Source of the DNA: CAMCTV01 sp964420985
GTDB taxonomy: Bacteria > Bacteroidota > Bacteroidia > Flavobacteriales_D > Sanyastnellaceae
Direction of reading: 5' to 3'
NCBI GenBank assembly: GCA_964420985.1
Contig: CAYQUT010000008.1
Location: 1-64,000, forward strand
DNA: 64,000 nucleotides
Of this stretch, positions 34,584-45,900 are shown one piece after another. The notes under the pieces were generated by a model. That model did no database searches. It had not been told where the DNA came from and saw only the letters and a program-made list of their open reading frames with translations. Both the position numbers and the translations under genes were made by a program. How positions within the stretch are numbered: the first letter of the stretch is position 1; every line of letters begins with the position of its first letter.

Positions 34584-35633
34584 TCAAAAATAATGCTCCA
34601 CCGCAAACTGGTATTGTTCAATAAATATTTTCTTGAATGCACTGAGATTATTGCGTTCGTAAAAAATCAATAATGCTTTTTTGTAGGCAATAGGATCAAT
34701 GGTCCTAAAAGACAACGGACAATCCCGGTGGTACATCAGGATGGCATTGCTCACAATCCTAGCTGTGCGCTTGTTCCCATCATCAAAGGGTTGAATGTAG
34801 CTAATCAGCAACAAGGCCAACAAAGCCTTTTCCCACACATTGCTTCGCTCATTGATCAAATCACACATCCCCTGCAATGCCTCTCTGATCTGATGCTCAT
34901 TGTCCAATGGCTTGTACAAGGTTCCAGAAATCCCTACCCTTCTATTTCTGATGTTGCGCTGAACCCCCAATTCCTTAATCAACATACTGTGCACATCTTC
35001 CAAGACACGAACCGTAAGCGGTTCAATAAAGTTGGGATGATCCAATAAAAAATCCAAAGCCGACTTGTGATTCAACAACATCACCGCCTCATCCTTGGTC
35101 TTTCCAGAGGCTGTCAATTGTTGTTTCAAAAGCAACTCCGTTTCCAATAAAGAATAAGTGTTGCCCTCTATTTGGGATGACTTCCAACTCAAATCAATGG
35201 CCAATCTTTCAAACTCCGTTTTGAATTCTGACTGATGCAATTGCTGAATGTTCTGTTTGAATTTTCCGGAAATACGCTGAAGCAATAACAACTCCTTTGA
35301 AGTAAAGATGCTCCCCTGCTGTGCAATGGTGTCCAACAAATTAAAATTAAAGGATGGAATAATCTCCCGCTCCAAATCCTCTTGTTGGAAATACTCCTCG
35401 ACATCCACCTCACCGCGCAAGGTAAAAGCTGGATTCAAGGCATACAAAGTCCCGCGACCATTCCCATACTTGGCCACCTCTTCTTCTACCATCATGACAT
35501 TCAATGTCCTCTTCACCGTGGCATAGGCCACCGGAGTCTCCATCAATCGATGCAATTCAGCTGAAGAAATCTGAGGATATCGCTTGAGCAATGTCGCGAT
35601 TTCATTTCTAATCGGCAATCTTTCCCTTCCCAT
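34584..35633 (-). CDS. Fic-domain protein with winged helix and altered catalytic motif
   Basis: The 349-residue protein has an N-terminal winged-helix-like region (1-70) and a class II Fic domain. The inhibitory helix SSQIEG (152-157) is present. The Fic motif reads QPFDDGNKRTAR at 281-292, where Q281 replaces the catalytic His. The codon is CAA, so this is not a read ambiguity between His and Gln on the shown sequence. Without the His the AMP transfer reaction should be lost or changed. The protein may be an inactive regulator or a pseudo-enzyme. The nucleotidyltransferase follows directly. Confidence 0.82.
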   Translation of the reverse strand: MGRERLPIRNEIATLLKRYPQISSAELHRLMETPVAYATVKRTLNVMMVEEEVAKYGNGRGTLYALNPAFTLRGEVDVEEYFQQEDLEREIIPSFNFNLLDTIAQQGSIFTSKELLLLQRISGKFKQNIQQLHQSEFKTEFERLAIDLSWKSSQIEGNTYSLLETELLLKQQLTASGKTKDEAVMLLNHKSALDFLLDHPNFIEPLTVRVLEDVHSMLIKELGVQRNIRNRRVGISGTLYKPLDNEHQIREALQGMCDLINERSNVWEKALLALLLISYIQPFDDGNKRTARIVSNAILMYHRDCPLSFRTIDPIAYKKALLIFYERNNLSAFKKIFIEQYQFAVEHYF

Positions 35634-35806
35634 AATTGAGCCTTATCATATTAAAGCTCAAAATTACAACTTTAACACGGACAAAACAATAAATAAATCC
35701 ATTATTTTGAGCCTCAATTCATTCAAGCTTACAATTATGATCAATGACAGACCTTCCGGAATCATTGAAATCCTGGTCAAAAAGCCCAAAAAACAAGGCT
35801 TTTTCG

Positions 35807-35814
35807 TACTTTTG
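35807..35814 (+). promoter_or_regulatory. -7 element (TACTTTTG) directly before icmF
   Basis: TACTTTTG matches TAnnTTTG and ends five bases before the ATG at 35820. It is the third case in this window of a -7 box just upstream of a start codon. The -33 element is not obvious. Confidence 0.45.
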
Positions 35815-35819
35815 CCGCA

Positions 35820-38800
35820 ATGGAAAATCTTGTTTATCAACCTCAAAATAAAGTGAGAGTGGTTACTGCTGCGTCGTTGTTCGACGGGCATGACGCGGCC
35901 ATCAATATCATGCGCCGCATCATCCAAACCACAGGATGTGAAGTGATTCATTTGGGACATGACCGTTCTGTAGAAGAAGTGGTCAATTGCGCCATTCAAG
36001 AGGACGTGCAAGCCATCGCAATGACCAGCTACCAAGGCGGTCATACTGAATATTTCAAGTACATGTTTGATCTCCTTCAAGAAAAAGGAGCCGGTCACAT
36101 TAAAATTTTTGGTGGTGGCGGTGGTACCATTCTTCCCGAAGAAATCAAAGAATTACACGCCTATGGGATTACACGCTTGTACCATCCAGACGATGGTCGT
36201 TCCATGGGTTTACAGGGGATGATCAATGATTTGGTTTCCAAATCAGACTTCCCAACGGGTAACAATGTCCAAGTAAAAGCTGTTGAATTAAAAGACAAAA
36301 ACCCTGTTCAGTTGGCGCAAGTCATTTCTGCTGCTGAAAATTTCCCTGAAGAAAACAAATCCCTTTTTGAAGAAATAAAAGCTGCCGCTACTGCCTCCAA
36401 AGTACCCGTTTTGGGCATTACCGGTACAGGTGGTGCAGGAAAATCCTCTATGGTGGATGAATTGGTTCGCCGCTTCATCATTGACTTTCCGGAGAAACAC
36501 ATTGGTATCATCTCTGTTGATCCTTCCAAAAAGAAAACAGGCGGTGCCTTGTTGGGCGATCGCATACGCATGAACAGCATCAAGCACCCTCACGTTTATA
36601 TGCGCTCATTGGCCACGCGCCAGAGCAACTTGGCCTTGTCCAAACATGTGGCAGAGGCTGTGGATGTTCTGAAAGCCGCACAGTTTGATCTCATCATTCT
36701 TGAAACTTCCGGAATCGGTCAATCGGATACAGAAATAATGGACCACAGTGATTTGGCGTTGTACATCATGACACCTGAATTTGGTGCCGCTACCCAATTG
36801 GAAAAAATTGACATGCTTGATTTTGCTGATGTGGTGGCCATCAACAAGTTTGACAAACGTGGTGCTTTGGATGCCATCAGAGATGTGCGCAAGCAATTCA
36901 AACGCAACCATCAGTTGTGGGATGAGGACGATGAAAAACTACCGGTTATTGGGACCATTGCCTCACAATTCAATGACCCCGGAACCAATCGTTTGTACAA
37001 AATGATCATCGATAAAGTGGTGGAAAAGACAGGTGCTCCGCTCCAATCGTCTTTTCAAATCACTGATGAGATGAGCGAGAAGATATTCATCATTCCACCG
37101 CACCGCACCCGTTACCTCAGTGAAATATCTGAGAACAACCGCGGTTATGACAAGTGGGTGAATGACCAATGCAACGTCATTGAAAAATTGTATGGCTTGC
37201 ACACTGCGCTTTCTACGATTGAAGATGAGGAATTGAAAAAACATTTGCAAGCTTCGTTTGATCGAATCAAGCTCGACTTGGATCCGCACAATTGGCAAAT
37301 CATTCAAGAATGGGAAAACAAAAAAGCCACTTACGCACAAGATGAATACACCTTCTCAGTGCGTGGCAAGGACATCAAAGTAGCAGCCTCTACCCGTTCG
37401 CTTTCCAACTCGCGCATCCCCAAAGTCAGTACTCCCAAGTACCGCAGCTGGGGCGATATCTTGCGTTGGAGTTTGCAAGAAAATGTTCCTGGCGAATATC
37501 CTTATACCGCAGGAATCTACCCATTCAAGCGCGAAGGAGAAGATCCAACCCGCATGTTTGCAGGAGAAGGCGGACCGGAGAGAACCAATCGCCGCTTCCA
37601 TTACGTCAGTTTGGGCATGCCTGCTAAGCGCTTGTCTACAGCCTTTGACAGTGTTACCTTATATGGCAACGACCCCGGCTACCGTCCGGACATTTATGGA
37701 AAAGTAGGAAACTCAGGGGTGAGCATTTGTTGCTTAGACGATGCCAAGAAATTATACAGTGGATTTGATTTGGCCGATGCCAAAACCAGCGTATCCATGA
37801 CCATCAATGGCCCAGCGCCCATGTTGCTGGGTTTCTTTATGAATGCCGCCATTGATCAACAGTGCGAGAAATACATCAAAGCCAATGGATTAGAATCCCT
37901 GGTTGAACAAAAGCTCAAAGCCAAGTGGGAAGACCGCGGATTGAAGCGCCCTACCTACCAAGGTGAATTGCCCGAAGGCAATGACGGATTGGGATTGATG
38001 TTGCTCGGCATAACCGGAGATGAAGTATTAGAGGTTGACGTTTATAACAAAATCAAAGCCGAGACCTTAAGTGCGGTTCGCGGCACGGTACAAGCCGATA
38101 TCCTTAAAGAAGACCAAGCGCAAAACACTTGTATTTTCTCTACAGAATTTGCTTTGCGATTGATGGGAGATGTGCAACAGTATTTCATCGATCAACAAGT
38201 GCGCAACTTTTACTCGGTGTCCATCAGTGGTTACCACATTGCGGAAGCAGGTGCCAACCCCATCACCCAGTTGGCTTTCACTTTGGCCAATGGATTCACC
38301 TACGTTGAATATTATTTGAGTCGAGGCATGGACATCAATGCCTTTGGTCCCAATCTGAGCTTCTTCTTCAGCAATGGAATCGATCCCGAGTATGCGGTAA
38401 TTGGTCGTGTGGCTCGCCGCATCTGGGCCAAGGCGTTGAGCAAAAAATACGGAGCCAATGCCCGTGCTCAAATGTTGAAGTACCATATACAAACCAGTGG
38501 CCGTTCATTGCACGCGCAAGAAATTGATTTCAATGACATACGCACTACGTTGCAAGCGTTGTATGCTATATATGACAACTGCAACAGTTTGCATACCAAT
38601 GCCTATGACGAGGCCATCACCACACCTACCGAGGAAAGTGTGCGCCGCGCCATGGCCATTCAGTTGATCATCAACCGTGAGTTGGGATTGGCCAAGAATG
38701 AAAATCCATTGCAAGGTTCATTCATCATTGAGGAATTGACAGACTTGGTGGAAGAGGCCGTATTGAGTGAGTTTGACCGCATCACAGAGCGTGGTGGTGT

Positions 38801-39179
38801 ATTGGGAGCCATGGAAACCATGTACCAGCGCAGCAAGATACAGGAAGAGTCCATGCATTATGAAATGCTGAAACATACCGGTGAGTATCCCATCATTGGG
38901 GTCAATACCTTCTTGAGTTCAAAGGGTTCGCCCACCGTGGTGCCAGGAGAGATTATCCGTGCGACCAGTGAGGAGAAAGAATACCAAATTCAGATGTTGG
39001 AGCAATTGCACCAGATGAGTCCGGAGAAGATGACGGAGAGCTTGCAACAAATTCGACATGCAGCCATTCAAAATGAAAACTTGTTTGAAGTATTGATGCG
39101 AGCCACTAAGTATTGTTCTTTGGGACAACTGACCCAGAGCATGTTTGAAGTGGGAGGACAATACCGCAGAAATATGTAA
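35820..39179 (+). CDS. icmF: Isobutyryl-CoA mutase, fused (IcmF)
   Basis: The 1119-residue protein has the IcmF domain order: an N-terminal B12-binding domain (DGHDAAINIMRRI near residue 22), a MeaB-like GTPase domain (P-loop GTGGAGKSS near residue 200) and a C-terminal mutase domain. The residues that separate IcmF from methylmalonyl-CoA mutase also fit: the YPYTAGIYPF segment and EDQAQNTCIFSTEF (Gln where methylmalonyl-CoA mutase has Arg). It interconverts isobutyryl- and n-butyryl-CoA with coenzyme B12, and the GTPase domain serves cofactor loading. Length is normal for the family. Confidence 0.93.
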   Translation: MENLVYQPQNKVRVVTAASLFDGHDAAINIMRRIIQTTGCEVIHLGHDRSVEEVVNCAIQEDVQAIAMTSYQGGHTEYFKYMFDLLQEKGAGHIKIFGGGGGTILPEEIKELHAYGITRLYHPDDGRSMGLQGMINDLVSKSDFPTGNNVQVKAVELKDKNPVQLAQVISAAENFPEENKSLFEEIKAAATASKVPVLGITGTGGAGKSSMVDELVRRFIIDFPEKHIGIISVDPSKKKTGGALLGDRIRMNSIKHPHVYMRSLATRQSNLALSKHVAEAVDVLKAAQFDLIILETSGIGQSDTEIMDHSDLALYIMTPEFGAATQLEKIDMLDFADVVAINKFDKRGALDAIRDVRKQFKRNHQLWDEDDEKLPVIGTIASQFNDPGTNRLYKMIIDKVVEKTGAPLQSSFQITDEMSEKIFIIPPHRTRYLSEISENNRGYDKWVNDQCNVIEKLYGLHTALSTIEDEELKKHLQASFDRIKLDLDPHNWQIIQEWENKKATYAQDEYTFSVRGKDIKVAASTRSLSNSRIPKVSTPKYRSWGDILRWSLQENVPGEYPYTAGIYPFKREGEDPTRMFAGEGGPERTNRRFHYVSLGMPAKRLSTAFDSVTLYGNDPGYRPDIYGKVGNSGVSICCLDDAKKLYSGFDLADAKTSVSMTINGPAPMLLGFFMNAAIDQQCEKYIKANGLESLVEQKLKAKWEDRGLKRPTYQGELPEGNDGLGLMLLGITGDEVLEVDVYNKIKAETLSAVRGTVQADILKEDQAQNTCIFSTEFALRLMGDVQQYFIDQQVRNFYSVSISGYHIAEAGANPITQLAFTLANGFTYVEYYLSRGMDINAFGPNLSFFFSNGIDPEYAVIGRVARRIWAKALSKKYGANARAQMLKYHIQTSGRSLHAQEIDFNDIRTTLQALYAIYDNCNSLHTNAYDEAITTPTEESVRRAMAIQLIINRELGLAKNENPLQGSFIIEELTDLVEEAVLSEFDRITERGGVLGAMETMYQRSKIQEESMHYEMLKHTGEYPIIGVNTFLSSKGSPTVVPGEIIRATSEEKEYQIQMLEQLHQMSPEKMTESLQQIRHAAIQNENLFEVLMRATKYCSLGQLTQSMFEVGGQYRRNM

Positions 39180-39199
39180 AATCAACAGGAGAAATCGCC

Positions 39200-39730
39200 A
39201 TGAAAAACAAGCTCATCACATTGGTCATGCTCATGGCGGGTTCTTTTGGAATGGGCTTTGTGGCCCACCACTACCTGAATACAACACCTGAACCAGAAGG
39301 AGATTTCAAAAGGGTAACGGGTATTGGAGGGATATTCTTCAAGTGCAAGGATCCCAAGATGATTCGGGCCTGGTACCAAGAGCACTTGGGGTTGAATACC
39401 AATCCTTACGGAGCGGTGTTTGAGTGGAGACAGGGAGCGGATACCACGCAAAAAGGATTTACCCAATGGAGTCCCTTTGGGGAGAAGACACAATATTTTG
39501 CACCGTCCACCAAGGAGTTCATGATCAATTACCGTGTAGCGGATTTAGAAAAATTGGTAGCTGCGCTCAAGGCGGAGGGAGTCACCATCACCGATACCAT
39601 GGAGGTGTATGATTATGGAAAGTTCATCCACATCATGGATCCGGAGGGCAACAAAATAGAATTGTGGGAGCCCAATGACAAAGTCTATGACCAGATGGGC
39701 AAGGACATGAAAATGCCCACGACGAAGTGA
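39200..39730 (+). CDS. VOC-family (glyoxalase-like) protein with N-terminal membrane or signal segment
   Basis: The 176-residue protein starts with a hydrophobic segment (about 5-25). A single vicinal-oxygen-chelate module follows (IGGIFFKCKDPKMIRAWYQEHLGL and FIHIMDPEGNKIELWEP, the latter with the metal-ligand Glu). It follows icmF by 20 bases, so it may share its transcript. Methylmalonyl-CoA epimerase is also a VOC protein, but the membrane segment and the sequence do not support that assignment. Function unknown beyond the family. Confidence 0.75.
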   Translation: MKNKLITLVMLMAGSFGMGFVAHHYLNTTPEPEGDFKRVTGIGGIFFKCKDPKMIRAWYQEHLGLNTNPYGAVFEWRQGADTTQKGFTQWSPFGEKTQYFAPSTKEFMINYRVADLEKLVAALKAEGVTITDTMEVYDYGKFIHIMDPEGNKIELWEPNDKVYDQMGKDMKMPTTK

Positions 39731-39950
39731 CATGTGTAGAAAATTGAAAAAACGATACACGTCTCACTCTTGATGTATAGAAAATCGCAAAATCTATACA
39801 ATTGTCTCGCTTTTCATAGAATAAAACCTGATTATTCAGAGATAAAACAACCAACAAAAATCATTTTCCAAATCCTATAAATAAAGTGCCTTATTGGTGT
39901 ATATTTACAATGGAAAAAGTAACATTCTTCCAAGACCTATACAAATCATT

Positions 39951-42900
39951 ATGGCCAAAGAAAAATTGAACACCTATTGGGGTGAGGTAAGCACTTTGCA
40001 TTTACCAAAAATTGCAACAATTGAGAGGAACTTCATTTCCATATCTTTTTATTCTATCATCGCCAATCGCGTCGTAACTAAGAATCGCTACCGCTCCCTC
40101 ATCTCTTCATCTCTTCATCTCTGCATAGCGAATCGCTTGGCTCTCGCTACCTCATTCCTTCTACTCTTCATCACCTCATTCCTAGTCCCCTCATTCCTCG
40201 TCCCCTCATCCCTTCATTCCCAAATCCCCTCTTACGTCCCCACCAACGGCCTCGTGGGCTACTGGCCCTTCAACGGAAACGCCAATGATGAAAGTGGCAA
40301 TGGGAATCATGGGACGGTGAATGGCGCAACGTTGACGAGTGATAGAGTTGGTAATTCAAATGCTGCTTTTTTATTTAGCGGATTAAACTGCTGCGGAACC
40401 CCAGATGCTGAGTCGGAAATTACAATAAGCTCTCCCTTTATTTCATTAAATGCGAACTTCACTATTTCATGCTGGATGAGGTCTTCTGATGTAACTAAAT
40501 ATCAACAATGTTTATTCAATTCAATCAATCATACCGGATTCGGTGTTGAATTAAACAATGAGCATGTACCTGGAAGATTAACTTCTGGGATTGGACCTGC
40601 AGATGCTTTTTGGGATTTATTGTACTCACAAGGAAGCTATACAAATTACCAATCCAATACATGGTATTTTGTAACTTTCGTCAAATCTGGAACTTCTTAC
40701 ACAACTTATTTAAATGGCAATATAGACTGTACGGTTTCAGTTCCAAATGCTGTGAACTATAATCAAATAGTTGGAATTCGATTCGGTTCTATTGGAGGGG
40801 GGCATGAAAACTTCAAAGGAACTATAGATGATATTTCAATTCACAATAGAGCCTTGTCGTTAGTTGAGATTATTGCTTTGTACAACGGCGTTCCCTCTCA
40901 AGTTATAGCCGGCTGCACCAACACCACCGCCTGCAACTACAACGCTGCTGCCACCCAAGAAGATGGATCTTGCACCTACCCTGCTCAAACGTATTTGAAC
41001 TGCGGTGGTACTTGTATCAATGATGCGGACAATGATGGAACGTGTGATGAATTGGAAACTCCTGCCCTTCCCTCCTACCTGCCATCCAACGGCCTCGTGG
41101 GCTACTGGCCCTTCAACGGCAACGCCAATGATGAGAGTGGGAATGGTAATAATGGGACGGTGAATGGCGCGACATTGACGACAGATAGAAATGGCAATGC
41201 AAATAGTGCATTTGGTTTTGATGGTCAAGATGATTTTATTGAAATTCCTTATGACAACAGTTTTAACACAATTGAAAACATCACAATAAGTACATGGATT
41301 AACATCAATGATTGGTGCACTCCAAATGTGAATGGGGTAAAGTTTTTTCCAATACTCGTTCAGTATAATAACGGAAATGCAAATCCAACTGCATATGGTA
41401 ATTTCGGAATTCAATTGACAGAGGTAGGATTAAATTACTTCTATTTGAATTCAAATAATTTCGATTTTCAAAATAGCTCGCCTAATTATTGGATGATATC
41501 GCAGTGGGTGAATATTGTTGTAACTGTTGAGGGAGGAGTTGGTAATTGGTACATAAATGGGATGCATATGCAAACTATTTATGGACAATATTTCGGAGGT
41601 TCAATGTCTGGTCTTCCTATTCTGATTGGAAAACAATCACCAGTTCCAGGTTTTGGTTCAGGTTCGATATACGCAAATGGCTTACTCGACGACATCGCCA
41701 TCTACAACCGCGCCCTCACCCAAGAAGAAATCATTGCGTTGTACAATGGGACAACCAATTCGCCCATTACCGGTTGCACCAACACCACCGCCTGCAACTA
41801 CAACGCCTCGGCCACCCAAGACGATGGTTCGTGCACGTTTCCTGCTCAAACGTATTTGAACTGTGCTGGCTCATGCATCAATGATGCGGACAATGATGGT
41901 ATTTGTGATGAACTGGAAACTCCTGCCCTTCCCTCCTACCTGCCATCCAACGGCCTCGTGGGCTACTGGCCCTTCAACGGCAACGCCAATGATGAAAGTG
42001 GCAATGGGAATCATGGAACCGTTTTGGGAAATATAAATTATCGGGCAAATGATCAAGGCAGATCAAATTGTATTGAATTAATAGGCGATAAAAATACATT
42101 TCCAACAAATGCTTTTGGTGAACCACTGTATGTGAACGGAGGCCACATTAAGTTTCCCAATTTATCCAGCGAAATCTCTAATTCAATTTCAATTAATCTT
42201 TGGATTAGGAGTTTGGATAGTTCACCCGTTGAATATGCTTTTTTTTCAGGAATGGATGATTCAGGTCAAAATCGTTTGGTATTTGACTATTACAATGGTT
42301 TTTTCCTAGGTGATAATAATCCTTTGGCGTCTGTCTTATCTCCATTCAATGTAAATATTAGTCAATGGAAAATGCTTACTTTGACCTATTCACTGGGAGT
42401 ATTAAAGGCATACATTAACAATGAAATCGTTGGAAACGATATCGTAACAATTTCCTCAATTCCAATAGCTAATGCAGCTTTGAATTGGCATCAATGGGCC
42501 AATGGAAATGTTGCAAGGGGATGGAGTGTATACGATGACGTTGCAATTTACAACCGCGCCCTCACCCAAGAAGAAATCACGGCATTATACAATGGGACAA
42601 GCAATACTTCTATTGCCGGCTGCACAGATCCCACGGCTTTCAATTACAACGCCAACGCCAACCAAGATGATGGCTCTTGCATTCCGATGCTTACCTGCAA
42701 CATCACAGCCAGCGCCACCACCATTTGTGAAGGAGAATCGGTGACGTTGTCTATGAATACAACAGGAGTCGGAACAGGGCTGAACGCCCTTCCAGCCAAT
42801 TTGCAGCAAGGTTTGGTGGCGTACTATCCTTTCAACGGCAACGCCAATGACGAGAGTGGTAATGGGAATAATGGTACTGTCAATGGAGCAACGCTAACAG

Positions 42901-45900
42901 CAGATCGTTTTGGCAATGCCAATGGGGCGTATAGTTTTGATGGGGTAGATGATTGGATTTCAGTAATTGGATTGATGCCTGAAAATAATTCAAATAGAAC
43001 AATTTCAACTTGGATAAATCTAGAAAATTATATTACAGATGCCGGGATTGTTGGTTGGGGAAACTTTTCAATGTATAACTACTCGGCAATCGGCGTGAGT
43101 CCCACAACAGGTAAATTATTCTTCTGGACATATGGTAATGATGTTACAACAGTCTCTATGAATAATCTTAACTCATGGATAAATGTTGCGATATCTTATG
43201 ACAATTCAGAAAATAGAGTAAAACTATATTTAAACGGGGTTTTAGACACTGATAATATCATTTCAAGTTTGTTCACCTCAAACTCTAATTTGCATATTGG
43301 AAAATCTCTTCAAAATTCATCAACTTACTTTTCAGGAAAGATTGACGACATAACCATTCACAACCGCGCCCTTTCCCCCTCCGAAATCCAACAACTCCAT
43401 ACCGCGCAATCCTACAATTGGAGCAATGGTGGAACCTCAACCACTACGACAGTTTCCCCCACCACCACTACCACCTATTCCTGCACTGTTACCCAAGGGG
43501 CGCAGACTTGTACAGCCAGTGTGGATGTGACCGTGAATCCACTCTTAACCTTTTACGCGGATGCAGATGGTGATGGTTTTGGAAATGTCAACGCACCGCA
43601 ATTCGCATGCGTACAACCCGCAGGTACAGTAACCAACAACACCGATTGCAATGACAATGACGCTGCGCTCAATACCATCTCCGACGAAACTTGCAACAGC
43701 TTTGATGATGATTGTGATGGTTCCGTTGACGAAGGTGTCCTAAATACTTATTATTTGGATATGGATGGAGACGGTTTTGGTGTGATTAGTTTACCTATTT
43801 TGGCCTGTTCTGTACCTTTGGGATATAGCGATAACATTGACGATTGTAATGATTATGATCCTCTGATCAATGCCAATGGCATTGAAATTTGTAATGGTGC
43901 TGATGATGACTGTGATGCCCAAATAGACGAAGAACTTCCCGTGTTTACTTGGTTCATTGACAATGATGGTGATGGCATTGGTACAGGGATTTCTACCGAA
44001 AGTTGTGCTTTCCTTCCAGGTTACGCCACCATCGGCGGTGATTGCAATGACAATGATGCTACCATTTCTCCTGTGGCCAATGAGATTTGTAACAACGTTG
44101 ACGAGAATTGCGATGGTGTTCTCAATGATGGAATTTGGATTGCCGCATACATCGATGCAGATGGAGACGGTTATGGAGCCAACAATATTTCAATTGATGG
44201 ATTATGCGAGTTAACGGCTGGTTTTGTTGGAAACAACCAAGATTGTGATGACAATGAGCCATTGGCCTATACAGGAGCCATTGATGTTTGTGACAACGGC
44301 ATTGATGAGGATTGTTCTGGATCCGATAATACCTGCATTGTTATGGGCTGCACAGACCTGACGGCTTGTAATTATAATGAATTGGCCAACACAGAAGACT
44401 TCTCTTGCACCTATCCACAAATGGACTATCTGAATTGTCAAGGTGCTTGCAACCATGACACAGATGGAGATGGTGTTTGTGATGAAATTGAGTTGCTAGG
44501 ATGTACCGTTATAACCGCATCAAACTTCAATCCTGAGGCAACAGAAGATGACGGATCTTGTATATTCAATATAGAGGGATGTACCGATATTCAAGCTTGT
44601 AACTTTGATCCTGCCGCTAATTTCGATAACGGCTCTTGTATTCTACCCCAGCCCGAAACTTGCAATGGTGTGGATGATGATTGCGATGATTTGATTGATG
44701 AAGGATTAACACCCATTGGTCTCAATGTTATTCCGATTGTTACGTCTATTTATCCTGTCTGTTCAGGCAACAGCCTCAAATCAGCTAACCTCAACAATGG
44801 AATCAACTCAGAGGTAATTGATGGCAATGGAAATGATCTTTGGTTCAGTCTAAATGCGCAATACAACACTTTACGCGCGGGTCTATCCGCGGCTACGGGA
44901 GACAATGATATTCGTCTTTATCAACTAACTACAAATGGCTGCCTGCAACACATCGAAACAGAGCATGAAGTGACAGCAGGGAACCAAACTTTAATTAGCG
45001 ATCAATTAACAAGCGGTAATACTTACTACATCGCTATTCATCATCTATCCGGGAATATGAATCCCAGTGCTAAAATATGTTTTAACCACCTAACCGGATC
45101 AGTATGTGACCACTATTACAGCAACAATACGGGGGTTTACACTTCTGTCTGCAACAGCTTCAAGGCGCAATTCAGATCCAATGCCACGGCCTATATGTTT
45201 GAAGTCTTATCTGCCAGCCAAAACGGAAGTAACACTAACATTACCCCTTGGTCATACACTACTCCAACAGCCAATTCGGTAGTGTCAAGGTTGGGAGCCA
45301 TATTACCGGCCAATCAAACGGGTAGCCCTATTCAGTACGTTCTGCGTGTACCTGTAATTTATTCAATGTTTGATGCTGCGGGCAATATGGAATCCATTTT
45401 GGCCAATGCAACAGGCACTTGCAATTTGACCTTAAACAATGAAAACACCATTGCATTGAGACTCTCGGATCGTTGCCCTGCAACCAAATCATTGAGCGGA
45501 AGTATTGCCCCTGACCGAACAGTATGTGGAGCCGTAAGGTACGATTGGGAATTTACCCAAACTTTACCCGTGGAGAGCACCCCGCAAATTATCAATGGCG
45601 GCAATTACACACCTATATTCTTCTTGAGCAATGTTCCTGGAATAGCAACGGGAAAAACCTACAGCGTCAGAGTACGTCCAGTGCACGGCAGCGGTAGCGT
45701 GGGCAATTGGGGAGTTTCCCATTGTTTGCGCGTTGGAAATTCAGGTATGATCATGCAAGAAACTATTGAACAATCGCAAGATGTAATCTCCCTGTTTACC
45801 ATCTATCCCAATCCTACCACTTCAGGTAGTTTTGAAATTCAAACCAATTGGACTGATGAAAAAGAAGAAAATGTTCAAGTTTCCATTCAAGATATCACTG

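Noticed and set aside
39200..39730. Methylmalonyl-CoA epimerase for IcmF
   Set aside because: It is a VOC protein next to icmF, but it has an N-terminal hydrophobic leader, and IcmF acts on butyryl-CoA isomers, which need no epimerase.
39894..39950. TTG start of the giant protein at 39894
   Set aside because: No conserved sequence precedes the ATG at 39951; TTG is possible but adds 19 residues without a signal-like pattern. Either way the leader is unusual.
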